Assembly (NCBI RefSeq): GCF_003096595.1
Contig: NZ_QEKO01000001.1
Coordinates: 1,116,001 to 1,180,000, forward strand
Reading direction: 5' to 3'
Length of the DNA stretch: 64,000 nucleotides
Origin: Pusillimonas noertemannii
Lineage (GTDB): Bacteria > Pseudomonadota > Gammaproteobacteria > Burkholderiales > Burkholderiaceae_B
The translations under genes were made by a program, and so were the position numbers. Under the pieces are notes generated by a model. That model had not been told where the DNA came from and did not search any database. It worked only from the letters and a program-made list of their open reading frames with translations. Position 1 is the first letter of the stretch. Each line of letters begins with the position of its first letter. Below are positions 38,311 to 48,200 of this stretch, piece by piece.

Positions 38311-38858
38311 TAAAGCGTCGCGCCGCCTATCTGGCGGTTGCAGGCGCACAGGCCGTCGGCCTGCAGGCCGTCAAGCACGCGCAGCACTTCTTCAGGGCTG
38401 CGTCCCACTTCCATATTGTTGACCGACACGTGCTGGATGATGTTGTCGGGATCGACGATAAAGGTGGCCCGCAGGGCCACGCCCTCTGATTTGCGGCGTA
38501 TGCCCAGCTGGTCGATAAGCGAGCCGGTGGTGTCGGCAAACTGGTAGTGGCCGAGTTTGTCGAGTTCAGGGTCGGAGCGCCGCCAGGCGAGCTTGACGTA
38601 CTCGTTGTCTACCGAGCCGCCCATCAGTATGGTGTCGCGCTGCTCGAACTGCGGGCCCAGTTGGTCGAAACCCACGATTTCGGTGGGGCACACGTAGGTG
38701 AAGTCTTTGGGATAAAAGTAGATGACCTTCCACTTGCCCGGAAACGAGCTTTCGGTAATGTCTTCGAAGGCCGACACGCCGTTTTCGTCGGGCAGGTTGA
38801 AGCCGGGCTTGACGCCGATGACTTTGAAGGGCTCGAGTTTGTCGCCTACGGTTTTCAT
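38310..38858 (-). CDS. ahpC: Alkyl hydroperoxide reductase C, peroxiredoxin
   Basis: 182 residues. Peroxidatic Cys57 in FTYVCPTE; the C-terminal tail reads LCACNR with Cys171 and Cys173, like the three-Cys AhpC of Mycobacterium tuberculosis rather than the VCP motif of enteric AhpC. It reduces hydrogen peroxide and organic hydroperoxides in the cytoplasm. No ahpF or ahpD is adjacent, so the reductant is not evident. Convergent with the hydrolase gene, whose stop lies 22 bases away. Confidence 0.9.
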   Translation of the reverse strand: MKTVGDKLEPFKVIGVKPGFNLPDENGVSAFEDITESSFPGKWKVIYFYPKDFTYVCPTEIVGFDQLGPQFEQRDTILMGGSVDNEYVKLAWRRSDPELDKLGHYQFADTTGSLIDQLGIRRKSEGVALRATFIVDPDNIIQHVSVNNMEVGRSPEEVLRVLDGLQADGLCACNRQIGGATL

Positions 38859-38929
38859 TTGCTCTCCTTGATGCCTGCAATAAGCAAATTATGCCTCAGC
38901 TTGAAGCGCCTGCCCCGGCATGCGCCGGC

Positions 38930-40297
38930 TCAGCCCCGGGCCCGGGGCAGCTCGATGCGGGCGATCAGGCCGCCCGACGGGCGCTGAAGCAATTTAAGCT
39001 GCCCACCCACCTGGCCAAGCAGGCGCTCGACGATGGACAGGCCCAGGCCGGCGCCGCTGACGCCGGTGCGGGCCGATTCGCCCCGGGAAAACGGCCTGAG
39101 CAGGCGTTCGATGTCGGCTTCGGCGATGCCCGCGCCCTGGTCGGTGACCTCGATTGCCAAAGTGCTGCCTTCCTGGCGGGCCAGCAGCTGGATATAGGCG
39201 CGGTCGTCGGCGGGCGAGCGGCCGTAGCGCCGGGCGTTCTCGATCAGGTTGCTGACCACCCGCTTGAGGTCGTGCGCGGCGATCTTGGCATACAACCCGG
39301 GCTGTATGGATGCGGACAGATGCCCGCCCAGCGACTCGGTATGGGTGCGCTCGCGGTCGAACAGGTCGTTCAGCACCCGCGAAATGTCGATGCCCTTGCT
39401 GGGTACGATGCCCGCAGGCCGGGCGTATTCCATCAATTGGCCGATGCTGTGGTCGATTTGGGCAAGATCTTCGTCGATGGCCTGGCGCGCCTCGTCGCTG
39501 ACCGAGCTCATTTCGATCTCGAGCCGCATGCGCGCCAGCGGCGTGCGCAAATCGTGCGAAATGCCCGCCAGCATGATTTCGCGGTCTGCCTCCGCCTGGC
39601 GCAGGTCGCGCGCCATGCGGTTGAAGGCAATGTTCATTTCGCGGATTTCGAGCGGGCCTTTCTCGGGCAGGGGCGAAGGGGTTTCGCCTCGGGCCAGCTG
39701 CTGGGCCACTTTGGCGAGCTGGGCCAGGGGCCGGTTGACGAAACGCACGCTGATGGCCGAACCGATGAGCGCCAGCAGCAAGGCCGTGACGCCCCAGCCG
39801 AACCATTCTATGCCGGCGGTCAGGCCCAGCTGTTCGCGATCGAAGACCAGCCAGTACTGGTCGCGGTTGATTTCGAAGCTTACCCATATGCCGGGGGCTT
39901 CATTGACCGACCACATGACCTGCGTGCCGGCCCCAAGCCGTTTTTTGATCTCGGAGGCGACGTGGTTCCAGTAGTTGGAGTCGGGCAGGGGTTCGAGCCG
40001 GTCGGTTTCTTCGCGGGGCTGGATGCGCAGGCTTTCTTTGGTGGCCAGGTCGAGCAGCAGGGCGGGCCTGACATGGGTGGGCGCATAGACCAGCGCCGAG
40101 CGCGTGATGCTGACCGACGTGGCGGCCCGCTGCGCCATCTGCGTGGCGCGGGGGCCTTCTTCCATGCTGAAGAACACCTGCAGCCATGCCCCCAGGCTGA
40201 CCAGCATGAGGGCGGCCAGCAGCAGGAAGGAACGGCTGAACAGGCCCAGGCGCAGCCTGGACGTGATTTTTTTGAGTTGTCTGGAAAGGCGCGACAT
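38930..40297 (-). CDS. risS: Sensor histidine kinase, RisS/EnvZ type
   Basis: 455 residues. Two membrane helices (about 21-44 and 166-188) flank a periplasmic domain, then HAMP, H-box (AGISHDLRTPLARM), N-box (VVSNLIENARRYG), G1 (DQGAGI) and G2 (SGAGLGLSIV). Sequence and neighbour match the EnvZ-type kinase called RisS in Bordetella, which controls acid, osmotic and intracellular-survival responses there. It lies 43 bases after the response regulator on the same strand. Confidence 0.85.
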   Translation of the reverse strand: MSRLSRQLKKITSRLRLGLFSRSFLLLAALMLVSLGAWLQVFFSMEEGPRATQMAQRAATSVSITRSALVYAPTHVRPALLLDLATKESLRIQPREETDRLEPLPDSNYWNHVASEIKKRLGAGTQVMWSVNEAPGIWVSFEINRDQYWLVFDREQLGLTAGIEWFGWGVTALLLALIGSAISVRFVNRPLAQLAKVAQQLARGETPSPLPEKGPLEIREMNIAFNRMARDLRQAEADREIMLAGISHDLRTPLARMRLEIEMSSVSDEARQAIDEDLAQIDHSIGQLMEYARPAGIVPSKGIDISRVLNDLFDRERTHTESLGGHLSASIQPGLYAKIAAHDLKRVVSNLIENARRYGRSPADDRAYIQLLARQEGSTLAIEVTDQGAGIAEADIERLLRPFSRGESARTGVSGAGLGLSIVERLLGQVGGQLKLLQRPSGGLIARIELPRARG

Positions 40298-40340
40298 GCA
40301 GGCGACTGCAAAAAACTACCCGACGCCCCGCCGGGGGACG

Positions 40341-41075
40341 TCAGCGTCCGCCGTCGGGCACGAATACATAACCCAGACCCCAGACCGTCTGGATGAAGAC
40401 CGGTTTGGACGGATTGGGTTCGATCAGCTTGCGCAGGCGCGAGATCTGGACATCGAGGCTGCGGTCGAAGGCCTCGTATTCGCGGCCTCGGGCGAGCTCC
40501 ATGAGCTTGTCGCGCGAAAGCGGGATCTTGGGATGGCGGGCGAACACCTTGAGCACCGAGAATTCGCCCGTGGTGATGGGCACTTGCTCGTTGTTGCGGG
40601 TAAGGGTGCGGGTGGAGAGATTGAGCACATAGGGCCCGAACTCGATGGATTCGTTCTCTTGGCTGGGCGCCCCGGGATGCTCTTCGGTGCCGCGCCGGCG
40701 CAGAATGGCATTGACCCGGGCAAGAAGCTCGCGCGGGTTGAAGGGCTTGGAGAGGTAGTCGTCGGCCCCCATTTCGAGCCCGACGATGCGGTCGATTTCT
40801 TCGGCCTTGGCCGTAAGCATGATGATGGGGGTGTTGTCGTGCCCCCCGCGCAGGCGGCGGCAGATGGACAGGCCGTCTTCGCCCGGCAGCATCAGGTCGA
40901 GCACCAGCAGGTCGAAGTGCTCGCGCTGCCAGAGCTTGCTCATTTCTTTGCCGTCTTCGGCCACGAAAACGTTGAAACCTTGTTCGGACAGGTAGCGACG
41001 CAGCAGGTCGCGCAGTCGCGGATCGTCGTCGACGACGAGGATTTTTCGAATGAGGGATTGGTTTTGAGTATTCAT
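40341..41075 (-). CDS. risA: Response regulator, OmpR/RisA type
   Basis: 244 residues. Receiver with acidic pocket VVDDDPR, phosphoacceptor Asp60 (LLVLDLMLPGEDG), TA motif and Lys in LSKPF, followed by an OmpR-type winged helix ending QTVWGLGYVF. It resembles Bordetella RisA, a global regulator of envelope genes. First gene of the risA-risS operon, so it could act on the porins of this window, but no binding site was identified. Confidence 0.88.
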   Translation of the reverse strand: MNTQNQSLIRKILVVDDDPRLRDLLRRYLSEQGFNVFVAEDGKEMSKLWQREHFDLLVLDLMLPGEDGLSICRRLRGGHDNTPIIMLTAKAEEIDRIVGLEMGADDYLSKPFNPRELLARVNAILRRRGTEEHPGAPSQENESIEFGPYVLNLSTRTLTRNNEQVPITTGEFSVLKVFARHPKIPLSRDKLMELARGREYEAFDRSLDVQISRLRKLIEPNPSKPVFIQTVWGLGYVFVPDGGR

Positions 41076-41343
41076 GGTCGAAAATGTAACAGGCTCGGGG
41101 AAACCCGGAAAGGGGCTGGTAGCAAGATATTACATATTAAGCGTTTGGTAGAATCGGCCCTTGCATCGGCGCATGTCAAGGAAAGAGGCGAGGGCGATTT
41201 TTATAGGGGCCCACGCAGGGACCGTTTCGTTCTGCGATGCTCGAATCAAACCGTTTACCATCTCAGGCAGGCCATATAGCTTAGCATCATTGGTCTTAAA
41301 ATGGACGTCGGCGCGGGTGGGCACAGGCATTTTCTGGAGGGAC

Positions 41344-42615
41344 ATGGGCATTACCGGACATCATCTTCTTGCACTGGAAACTTCTTCCAGCGTGTGCGGT
41401 GTGGCGCTGCTGTCTTCCGAAGGGCAGGCATACAGGCTGCGCTCCCTGTCTCATGACGCAACCGGCGAACACGCCGAACGCTTGCTGCCCATGGTGGACG
41501 AGCTTCTCGAACAGGCCGGGCTTGGCCGCGGCGATCTCGACGCCATCGCCTTCGGCCAGGGGCCGGGCGGCTTCACCGGCCTGCGGGTGGCTTGCGGCGT
41601 GGCCCAGGGCATGGCGTTTGCCTTGGGGGTGCCGGTCATTCCCGTGGTATCGCTGCATGCGGCGGCCCTGCGCGACACCGGCGACGAGCCCATCCGGGCC
41701 GTAGTGCAAGACGCGCGCATGTCCGAAGTCTATGCGGCTGTCTATGGCAAGGCTGCCGATCACCCTTCGGGCTGGCACACCCTGCACGAGCCTGTCCTGC
41801 TCGACGTTTCCGACGTCCTGCCCTGGGTCAGGCGGCAGGCGCGCCAGTGGGCGCGCCAAAGCACGCCGGCGGTCAAGCTGCTGGGCGACGCACTCGATGC
41901 CTATCCGCAGATACTGGGCGAAGAAGCCCTGGCCGCCGTGGCGCGGGATTCGGCCGACGACGTGGTGTTGCGTCGGGGCGCCCCGCTGCGCGCCAGCGCC
42001 GAGACGGTGGCCCAGCTGGCTTGGCATGCGTTCCAGCGCGGGTGCGTCGTGCAGCCGCATCAGGCGGCGCCCCTTTATGTGCGCGACAAGGTCGCCTATA
42101 CCACGGCCGAGCGCGAGCAAGGCCGGGGGGGCAATCCCAAGGCGAGGCCGGCCTTGCTCATTCGCGGCATGACCGACGCCGATGTCGACGAGGCGGCATC
42201 AATTGAAGGCGCCGTCCAGGCCTTTCCATGGACCAGCGGCAATTTTCGCGACGCGCTCCAGGCCGGCTATGGCGCCTGGGTGGCCTGCGCAGAGGGGCGG
42301 ATCCAGGGTTTCGCCCTGACGATGTTTGCTCCCGACGTGGCGCATTTGCTGCTGATCGCCGTGCGCCCGGACGCCCAGCGCGGCGGCGTGGGCCATGGCT
42401 TGTTGCGCCATTGCGAGGGGCAGGCCCTGGCCCGTGGCCTGCCTGCGATCATCCTCGAAGTGCGTCCGTCCAACGCCCAGGCCCTGGCTTTTTATCGCAA
42501 CCGCGGATTCACGCAGGTGGGCATGCGCAAAGACTACTATCCCAAGGGCCGCAACGAACGCGAAGATGCTCTGGTGATGGAAAAAAAACTCGGCACCCAG
42601 GACGGCCATGGCTGA
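41344..42615 (+). CDS. TsaB-RimI fusion: t6A complex subunit plus ribosomal S18 N-acetyltransferase
   Basis: 423 residues from ATG 41344; a 61-residue upstream extension is rejected. The N-terminal ~270 residues are TsaB (LLALETSSSVCGVAL, GQGPGGFTGLRVACG, VQDARMSEVY), which assists TsaD in making threonylcarbamoyl-adenosine 37 of tRNA. The C-terminal ~145 residues are a GNAT domain of the RimI type, with RPDAQRGGVGHGLL for acetyl-CoA and NAQALAFYRNRGF. The same fusion occurs in Bordetella relatives. The stop overlaps the next gene by eight bases. Confidence 0.93.
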   Translation: MGITGHHLLALETSSSVCGVALLSSEGQAYRLRSLSHDATGEHAERLLPMVDELLEQAGLGRGDLDAIAFGQGPGGFTGLRVACGVAQGMAFALGVPVIPVVSLHAAALRDTGDEPIRAVVQDARMSEVYAAVYGKAADHPSGWHTLHEPVLLDVSDVLPWVRRQARQWARQSTPAVKLLGDALDAYPQILGEEALAAVARDSADDVVLRRGAPLRASAETVAQLAWHAFQRGCVVQPHQAAPLYVRDKVAYTTAEREQGRGGNPKARPALLIRGMTDADVDEAASIEGAVQAFPWTSGNFRDALQAGYGAWVACAEGRIQGFALTMFAPDVAHLLLIAVRPDAQRGGVGHGLLRHCEGQALARGLPAIILEVRPSNAQALAFYRNRGFTQVGMRKDYYPKGRNEREDALVMEKKLGTQDGHG

Positions 42616-43597
42616 ACTTGTTCCCGATCCGCCGAGCCTGACCGAGGCCCAGAGGTTGTGGTTGCTTGAGCTGGGCCTCGACCGCCCCATGCTGGCCCGC
42701 CTTGTGCGCCGTAATCCGCCCCTTGAAGGCGGGGCCGGGCCGGCCGCGGCCGGCGCTGAAGCCGCTTCCGATGTCCAGGCGGGTTCCATGCAGGGCGGCC
42801 CTGCGCAGACAGAGGCAGGCGCGGCTGCGCCCGACTCCGCGGCAGGTGCGCAGACGCATTCCGGCGCCCGGCGCGACGAACGAAGCCGCGCCCTGGCCGC
42901 TCTGGCAGCTCTCAGACAGGGCGGCAGGGCTGCTTCCGCTCCAGGTCCTGGTCCCGACACCCCCGGCCCAAGCCCAAGCCCAAGCCCAAGCGCCACTCCC
43001 GCTCTTGCTTCCCAAGATCCAATGGCGGCGGGCGGATCATCCGACTGGCACGCCCTGGAGGCCGCCATACTAACTTGCGAAGCCTGCGGCCTGCATGCCG
43101 GCCGCCAGGCTGCGGTGCCGGGGGCGGGTGCGACCGAATCCGTCGACTGGCTGGTGGTGGGCGAAGCCCCGGGCGGGCGCGATGACGGCCTTGGACAGCC
43201 GTTTCAGGGCAAGGCGGGCGACCTTCTGCACGCCATGCTGGCGGCGGCGGGCATCGAGCCCGCGCAGAGGGTTTTCTACACGAATCTGGTCAAATGCCGC
43301 CCGCGCAGCAACCGGCCACCCACCCCTGAGGAAATCGCCGCCTGCCTGCCGCATCTGCGCAGACAGGCCGAGCTGCTGCAGCCGCACGGCATACTCGCCC
43401 TGGGCCGTCTGGCGGCTCAGGCCTTATTGGGCGAAGCCGCTTCTTTCGAGCATTACAGGGGGCGTGTCCACACCTTTCAGTCCGGGGGGCGCGACATTCC
43501 GGTGGTGGTTACCTACCATCCCGCGTCCCTGCTGTCGCGGCCGCGCCACAAGGCCGCGGGCTGGCGTGACCTGAACCTGGCGCGAACGGTGTGCTGA
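42608..43597 (+). CDS. Family 4 uracil-DNA glycosylase ([4Fe-4S])
   Basis: 329 residues. The catalytic domain occupies about residues 145-329: CEACGLH, VVGEAPGGRDDGLGQPF, GKAGDLLHAML, TNLVKCRPRSNR, ACLPHL and a late TYHPAS. Four Cys (CxxC, KC, AC) bind the cluster. It excises uracil from DNA. The first 140 residues are unusual: a short helix then a Gly/Ala/Pro/Ser-rich linker with SPSPSPS encoded by four CCCAAG hexamers (42967-42990). Translationally coupled to the tsaB-rimI gene. Confidence 0.92.
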   Translation: MAELVPDPPSLTEAQRLWLLELGLDRPMLARLVRRNPPLEGGAGPAAAGAEAASDVQAGSMQGGPAQTEAGAAAPDSAAGAQTHSGARRDERSRALAALAALRQGGRAASAPGPGPDTPGPSPSPSPSATPALASQDPMAAGGSSDWHALEAAILTCEACGLHAGRQAAVPGAGATESVDWLVVGEAPGGRDDGLGQPFQGKAGDLLHAMLAAAGIEPAQRVFYTNLVKCRPRSNRPPTPEEIAACLPHLRRQAELLQPHGILALGRLAAQALLGEAASFEHYRGRVHTFQSGGRDIPVVVTYHPASLLSRPRHKAAGWRDLNLARTVC

Positions 43598-43651
43598 ATT
43601 GCGAAGCGGCGCGCTGTTTTGCCCGCCGCTTCGCCCCAATGCATCAAGAAT

Positions 43652-44956
43652 TCAACGAAGCGCCTGGCCGTGGCCATGCTGGCCGATCTGCTTGTGCAGA
43701 TCGGGGTCCCGCTTGTGATTGAGGTGGCTCCAGCGCATGAACAGCAGCATCAGAATGGCAACCAGCAGGCCGAAGATCACGATAATGACCCCGATGCGCA
43801 GGTTCAGCCACAGCATCAGGCTGTAGACGGCCAGCATCAGCAGGATATTGAGCTGCTCGTTGAAGTTCTGCACGGCAATCGAGTGCCCCGCCGACAACAG
43901 CACATGGCCCCGGTGCTGCAGCAGCGCATTCATGGGCACCACGAAAAAGCCCGACAGGGCGCCCACGAGCAAAAGCAGGCCGTATACCTCCCAGGTTCGG
44001 CTTACCAGGGGCATCAGCAGTACGGCTAGCCCCATCAGCACGCCCAGGGGCAGCACCGACAGCGCCTTGCGCAACGGCACGCGTCCCGCGCAGATGGATC
44101 CGAACACCGTGCCCAGGGCCGCCACCCCCATCAGGATGGAGGCCTGGTCCAGGCGATAGCCCAGATGCTGGGCGCCCCATTCGATGACGATGAACTGCAG
44201 CGTGGCTCCGGCGCCCCAGAAAAGGGTGGTGACCGCCAGCGAGATCTGGCCCAGTTTGTCCGTCCAGAGTATGCGCACATAGCCGGCGAACTCCATCACC
44301 AGCTTGCAGGGATTGGTCTGCTGCTTGGGGTAGCTGATGCCGGTTTTTGGAATCAGCAGGTTGCACAGGGCTGCCAGGCAGTAGACGCAGCCTATGAACA
44401 AAATGGCCGCCTCGGCCCGGGTCTGCACCACGTCTGGCATCCAGGACAGTTCCAGCAGGTGCTCCGACACCCGGGGGCTGACGAGCACACCCCCCAGCAC
44501 CGTGCCCAAAATAATGGAGAGCACGGTCAGGCCTTCTATCCAGCTGTTGCCCTTGACCAGTTGCTCGGGCGGCAGCATTTCGGTGACGATGCCGTATTTG
44601 GCCGGCGAATAGGCCGCCGCGCCGATGCCCACCAGTGTATAGGCGGCAAACACCAGCACCAACTGGCCGGTCACGTCCAGCCCCGTCATCTGGTAGCTGA
44701 ACATAAGCATGCAGCCCACGACCTTGACCGCGTTGGTGGCGAACATGACCCGGCCCTTGGGGTAGGAATCGGCGAAGGCGCCGACGAAGGCGGCCAGCAC
44801 GACATAGGCCAGGGCGAACCACCATTTCATCATCGGCGCCATCCAGTCGGGTCCGTGCAGGTCGACGATGAGCGCAATGGCCGCGATCAGCAGCGCGTTG
44901 TCGGCCAGAGACGACAACGCCTGGGCGGCCATGACGAGATAAAAGCCTTTATTCAA
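43652..44956 (-). CDS. lplT: Lysophospholipid transporter LplT (MFS)
   Basis: 434 residues, 12 membrane helices. Family marks: MNKGFYLVMAAQALSSLADNALLIAAIALI at the start (given in part), ADSYPKGRVM and GIVTEMLPPEQLVKGNSW. LplT flips lysophospholipids inward for re-acylation. No aas acyltransferase gene is next to it here. The C terminus is His-rich. Confidence 0.9.
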   Translation of the reverse strand: MNKGFYLVMAAQALSSLADNALLIAAIALIVDLHGPDWMAPMMKWWFALAYVVLAAFVGAFADSYPKGRVMFATNAVKVVGCMLMFSYQMTGLDVTGQLVLVFAAYTLVGIGAAAYSPAKYGIVTEMLPPEQLVKGNSWIEGLTVLSIILGTVLGGVLVSPRVSEHLLELSWMPDVVQTRAEAAILFIGCVYCLAALCNLLIPKTGISYPKQQTNPCKLVMEFAGYVRILWTDKLGQISLAVTTLFWGAGATLQFIVIEWGAQHLGYRLDQASILMGVAALGTVFGSICAGRVPLRKALSVLPLGVLMGLAVLLMPLVSRTWEVYGLLLLVGALSGFFVVPMNALLQHRGHVLLSAGHSIAVQNFNEQLNILLMLAVYSLMLWLNLRIGVIIVIFGLLVAILMLLFMRWSHLNHKRDPDLHKQIGQHGHGQALR

Positions 44957-45277
44957 TGGTGTTCCCGGTTGATGAAGGGAAGGGCAGTGGTGGGACTGGC
45001 GTTCGGGACCATCAGCAAGAGGCGGGCGGAGGCTTGTTCAGGGTATATGGCATGGGTCGCGTTTCAGGCAATCATCGAAACAATTCGCGAAAAGAGTTAA
45101 AGAGTATAGCGTCAGCGGCACCCCGGCATGGCGCAGGGGCGTGAAAACTCGCGGTTGTCCGGCAAAACTCCCTTGCTGGAACTGCTTTGCGGTGCGGTAT
45201 CATACAAACCAATTGCCGTCGGAAGCATTTTCCGTTCATTATCTTGCCGCTCCTACATTTCAGCTCATCCGTTCATT
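44957..45277. other. Gap between divergent lplT and smc
   Basis: 321 bases with no credible gene. It must hold both promoters; GGTATCATAC near 45190-45200 is a weak -10 candidate for smc. Nothing else stands out. Confidence 0.4.
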
Positions 45278-48200
45278 GTGCGCCTGACCCAAATAAAACT
45301 TGCCGGCTTCAAGTCCTTCGTCGAGCCGACGGTCATACCCACGCCCAGTCAGATGGTGGGCGTGGTCGGCCCGAATGGTTGCGGAAAATCCAACATCATC
45401 GACGCCGTGCGCTGGGTACTGGGCGAAACCCGGGCCTCCGAGCTGCGCGGCGAATCGATGCAGGACGTCATTTTCAATGGCTCGGGCAACCGCAAGCCGG
45501 CGGCGCGCGCCTCGGTCGAACTGGTATTCGACAATTCCGAGGGCCGCGCGGCGGGCCAATGGAGCACCTACTCCGAAATCGCGGTGCGCCGGGTACTTAC
45601 GCGCGACGGCACCAGCAGCTATTTCGTCAACAACCAGCAGGTGCGCCGGCGCGACATCCATGACATCTTCCTGGGCACGGGCCTGGGCAGCCGCGGCTAC
45701 GCCATTATCGGCCAGGGCATGATCAACCGCCTGATCGAGGCCAGGCCCGAAGAGCTCAGGGTCTTTCTCGAAGAGGCCGCCGGGGTGTCCCGGTACAAAG
45801 AACGCCGGCGCGAAACCGAGAACCGCCTCAGCGACACGCGCGAAAACCTTTCCCGTGTCGAAGATATTTTGCAAGAACTGGGCGGGCAGCTTGCCAAGCT
45901 GGAGTCACAGGCCGAGGTCGCGGCCCGCTATCGCTCTTTGCAGGAAGAAGGAGAGCAAAAGCAGCACGCCCTGTGGTTGCTGAAAGAATCCAATGCTCGC
46001 CAAGAGCAGCAGGCAAAGTTCCTGGCCATCGAACAGGCCCAGACCGAACTCGAAGGAGCGATCGCCGGCCTGCGCGCGGGTGAATCCGCACTGGAATCGC
46101 GCCGGCAGGCGCATTACGCGGCTGCCGATGCCGTGCACGCGGCGCAGGGCCAGTTGTTCGAGGCCGGCGCCCTGGTCAGCCGGCTCGAGGCCGAGATCCG
46201 TCATGTGGTCGATTCGCGCAATCGCCTGCAGGCCAGGCGCGGGCAATTGCAGCAGCAGATCCAGGAATGGACCGACCAGGAGCGGCATTGCACCGAGCAG
46301 CTGGCCCAAAGCGAAGAAGAGCTTCAGGCCGCCGCGGCGCGCATCGAAGAAACCCGGCTGCGGGCCGAAGAAGCGGCCGCCGCCTTGCCCGAGATCGACG
46401 CCCGGGTCAGGGCCGCCGGCTCCTCGCGCGACGAACTGCGCGGCGTCCTTGCCCGGGTCGAGCAGAACCTGGCGCTGGTGGCGCAGGCGCAGCGCGATGC
46501 CGATCGCCAGCTTGGCGCCCTCGAGCAACGTCGCGAGCGCCTCCAGCAAGAGATGCGCGAGTTGGACGCCCCCGACCCCGAAACCGTGCAGCGGCTGGCC
46601 GGCGAACTGGCCGTGCTGGGCGAGCAACTCGACGAATCCCAGGGCCGCCTGGCCGAGCTGGAAGACCAGTTGCCCGACCTGGACACCGGACGCGACCACG
46701 CACACACCGCCGCGCGCGAAGAATCGCAAGAGCTTGCCCGGCTCGAGGCCCGCCTCTCGGCCTTGGCCAAGCTGCAGGAAGACGTGCAAAAGCAGGGTGC
46801 GCTGCAGCCCTGGCTCGAGCGGCACGAACTGACCTCCCTGGGCCGCTTGTGGCAAAAGCTGCAAATCGAGCCCGGCTGGGAGCCGGCCCTCGAGGCAGTA
46901 CTGCGCGAGCGCATGGCGGCGCTCGAGATACGCCAGCTTGAACATGCCCGCGCCTTTGACGCCGAGCCGCCGCCCGCCAGACTGGCCTTCTATCAGCTTC
47001 CGCCCGCCGCACCGGCGGGTCAGGCGCCCGAGGGCCTTACGCCGCTGATATCGCTTCTGCGCATCAGCGATGCCGATTTGCGCACCCTTCTGAACGACTG
47101 GCTGCAAGACGTCTACCTGGCCGACGGCGTCGATACGGCGCTGGCGCAAAGAAACCAGCTTCCGAACAACGGTTTGTACGTCGTCAAGGCCGGCCATATG
47201 GTCGATCGGCACAGCGTGCGTTTCTATGCCCCCGATTCCGAGCAGGCCGGCTTGCTGGCGCGGCAGCAAGAGATCGAGAACCTGCAGCGCCAGGTCAAGG
47301 CGCGGCAACTGCTGGCCGACGAAGCGGTGGCCAAGGTCGCCCGGGCCGAGGCCGCCTGGCAGCAGGTTTCGCAATCCGTGGCGCCCGCCCGCACCCGGGT
47401 GGGCGAACTGACCCGGCGGCTGCACGACGTGCAGCTCGAGCATTCAAGGCTGGACCAAAGGGCAAGGCAGTCCAGCGAAAGGGCGGCCCGCATCCGCGAA
47501 GAACTGGCCGAGATCGAAGCGCAGTCCGAAGAGCTGCTCGCCAGCCGCGAAGAAGCCGAAGCCCGCTTCGAGGCCTTGGACATCGAGCTGGCCGACCACC
47601 AGACACGCTTCTCCGACGCGGAAATGTCGGGCGAAGACCTGGCCCGCGAGGCCGAACAGGCCCGCCAGCAACTGCGCGACCTCGAACGTGCAGTGCAAGA
47701 GGCCGAATTCGCCGAGCGCTCCTTGCGAACCCGCATGGCCGATCTCGAACGCAACCTTCAGTTGGCGCGCGACCAGGTGGGACGTGCCAACGACGAACTC
47801 GAGGGCCTGCAAGGCGAGCTGTTCGAGCTCGATGCATCGGCGGCTCAGGCTGGGCTGCAAGACGCGCTCGAAGAAAGAGCCAGCCGTGAAGAAACCCTCA
47901 ATCTGGCGCGCATCGAGCTCGACAACCTGGCCGCCCAATTGCGCACCGCCGACGAAGAACGCATGGCGCAAGAGCGCTCTCTCGAGCCGCGCCGCGAACG
48001 CATCATGCAGCTGCAACTGCAAGAGCAGGCGGCGCGCCTGGCGGTAGAGCAGTTCTCCGAACAGCTCGATGCGCACGAGGTCGACCGCGAAGTCTTGAGC
48101 AAGCTGTTGGAACAGCGCCCCGACGACTGGCGCCGCACGGGCTGGCTGCAGTCCGAGGTGCAGCGCATTTCCCGCCAGGTCGATGCACTGGGTCCGGTCA

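Noticed and set aside
41130-41351. 73-residue minus-strand frame between risA and tsaB-rimI
   Set aside because: No ribosome site or motif, overlaps the tsaB-rimI start; likely intergenic.
45128-45277. 50-residue N-terminal extension of SMC
   Set aside because: Not conserved in type; SMC proteins of this group begin at RLTQIKLAGFKSF.
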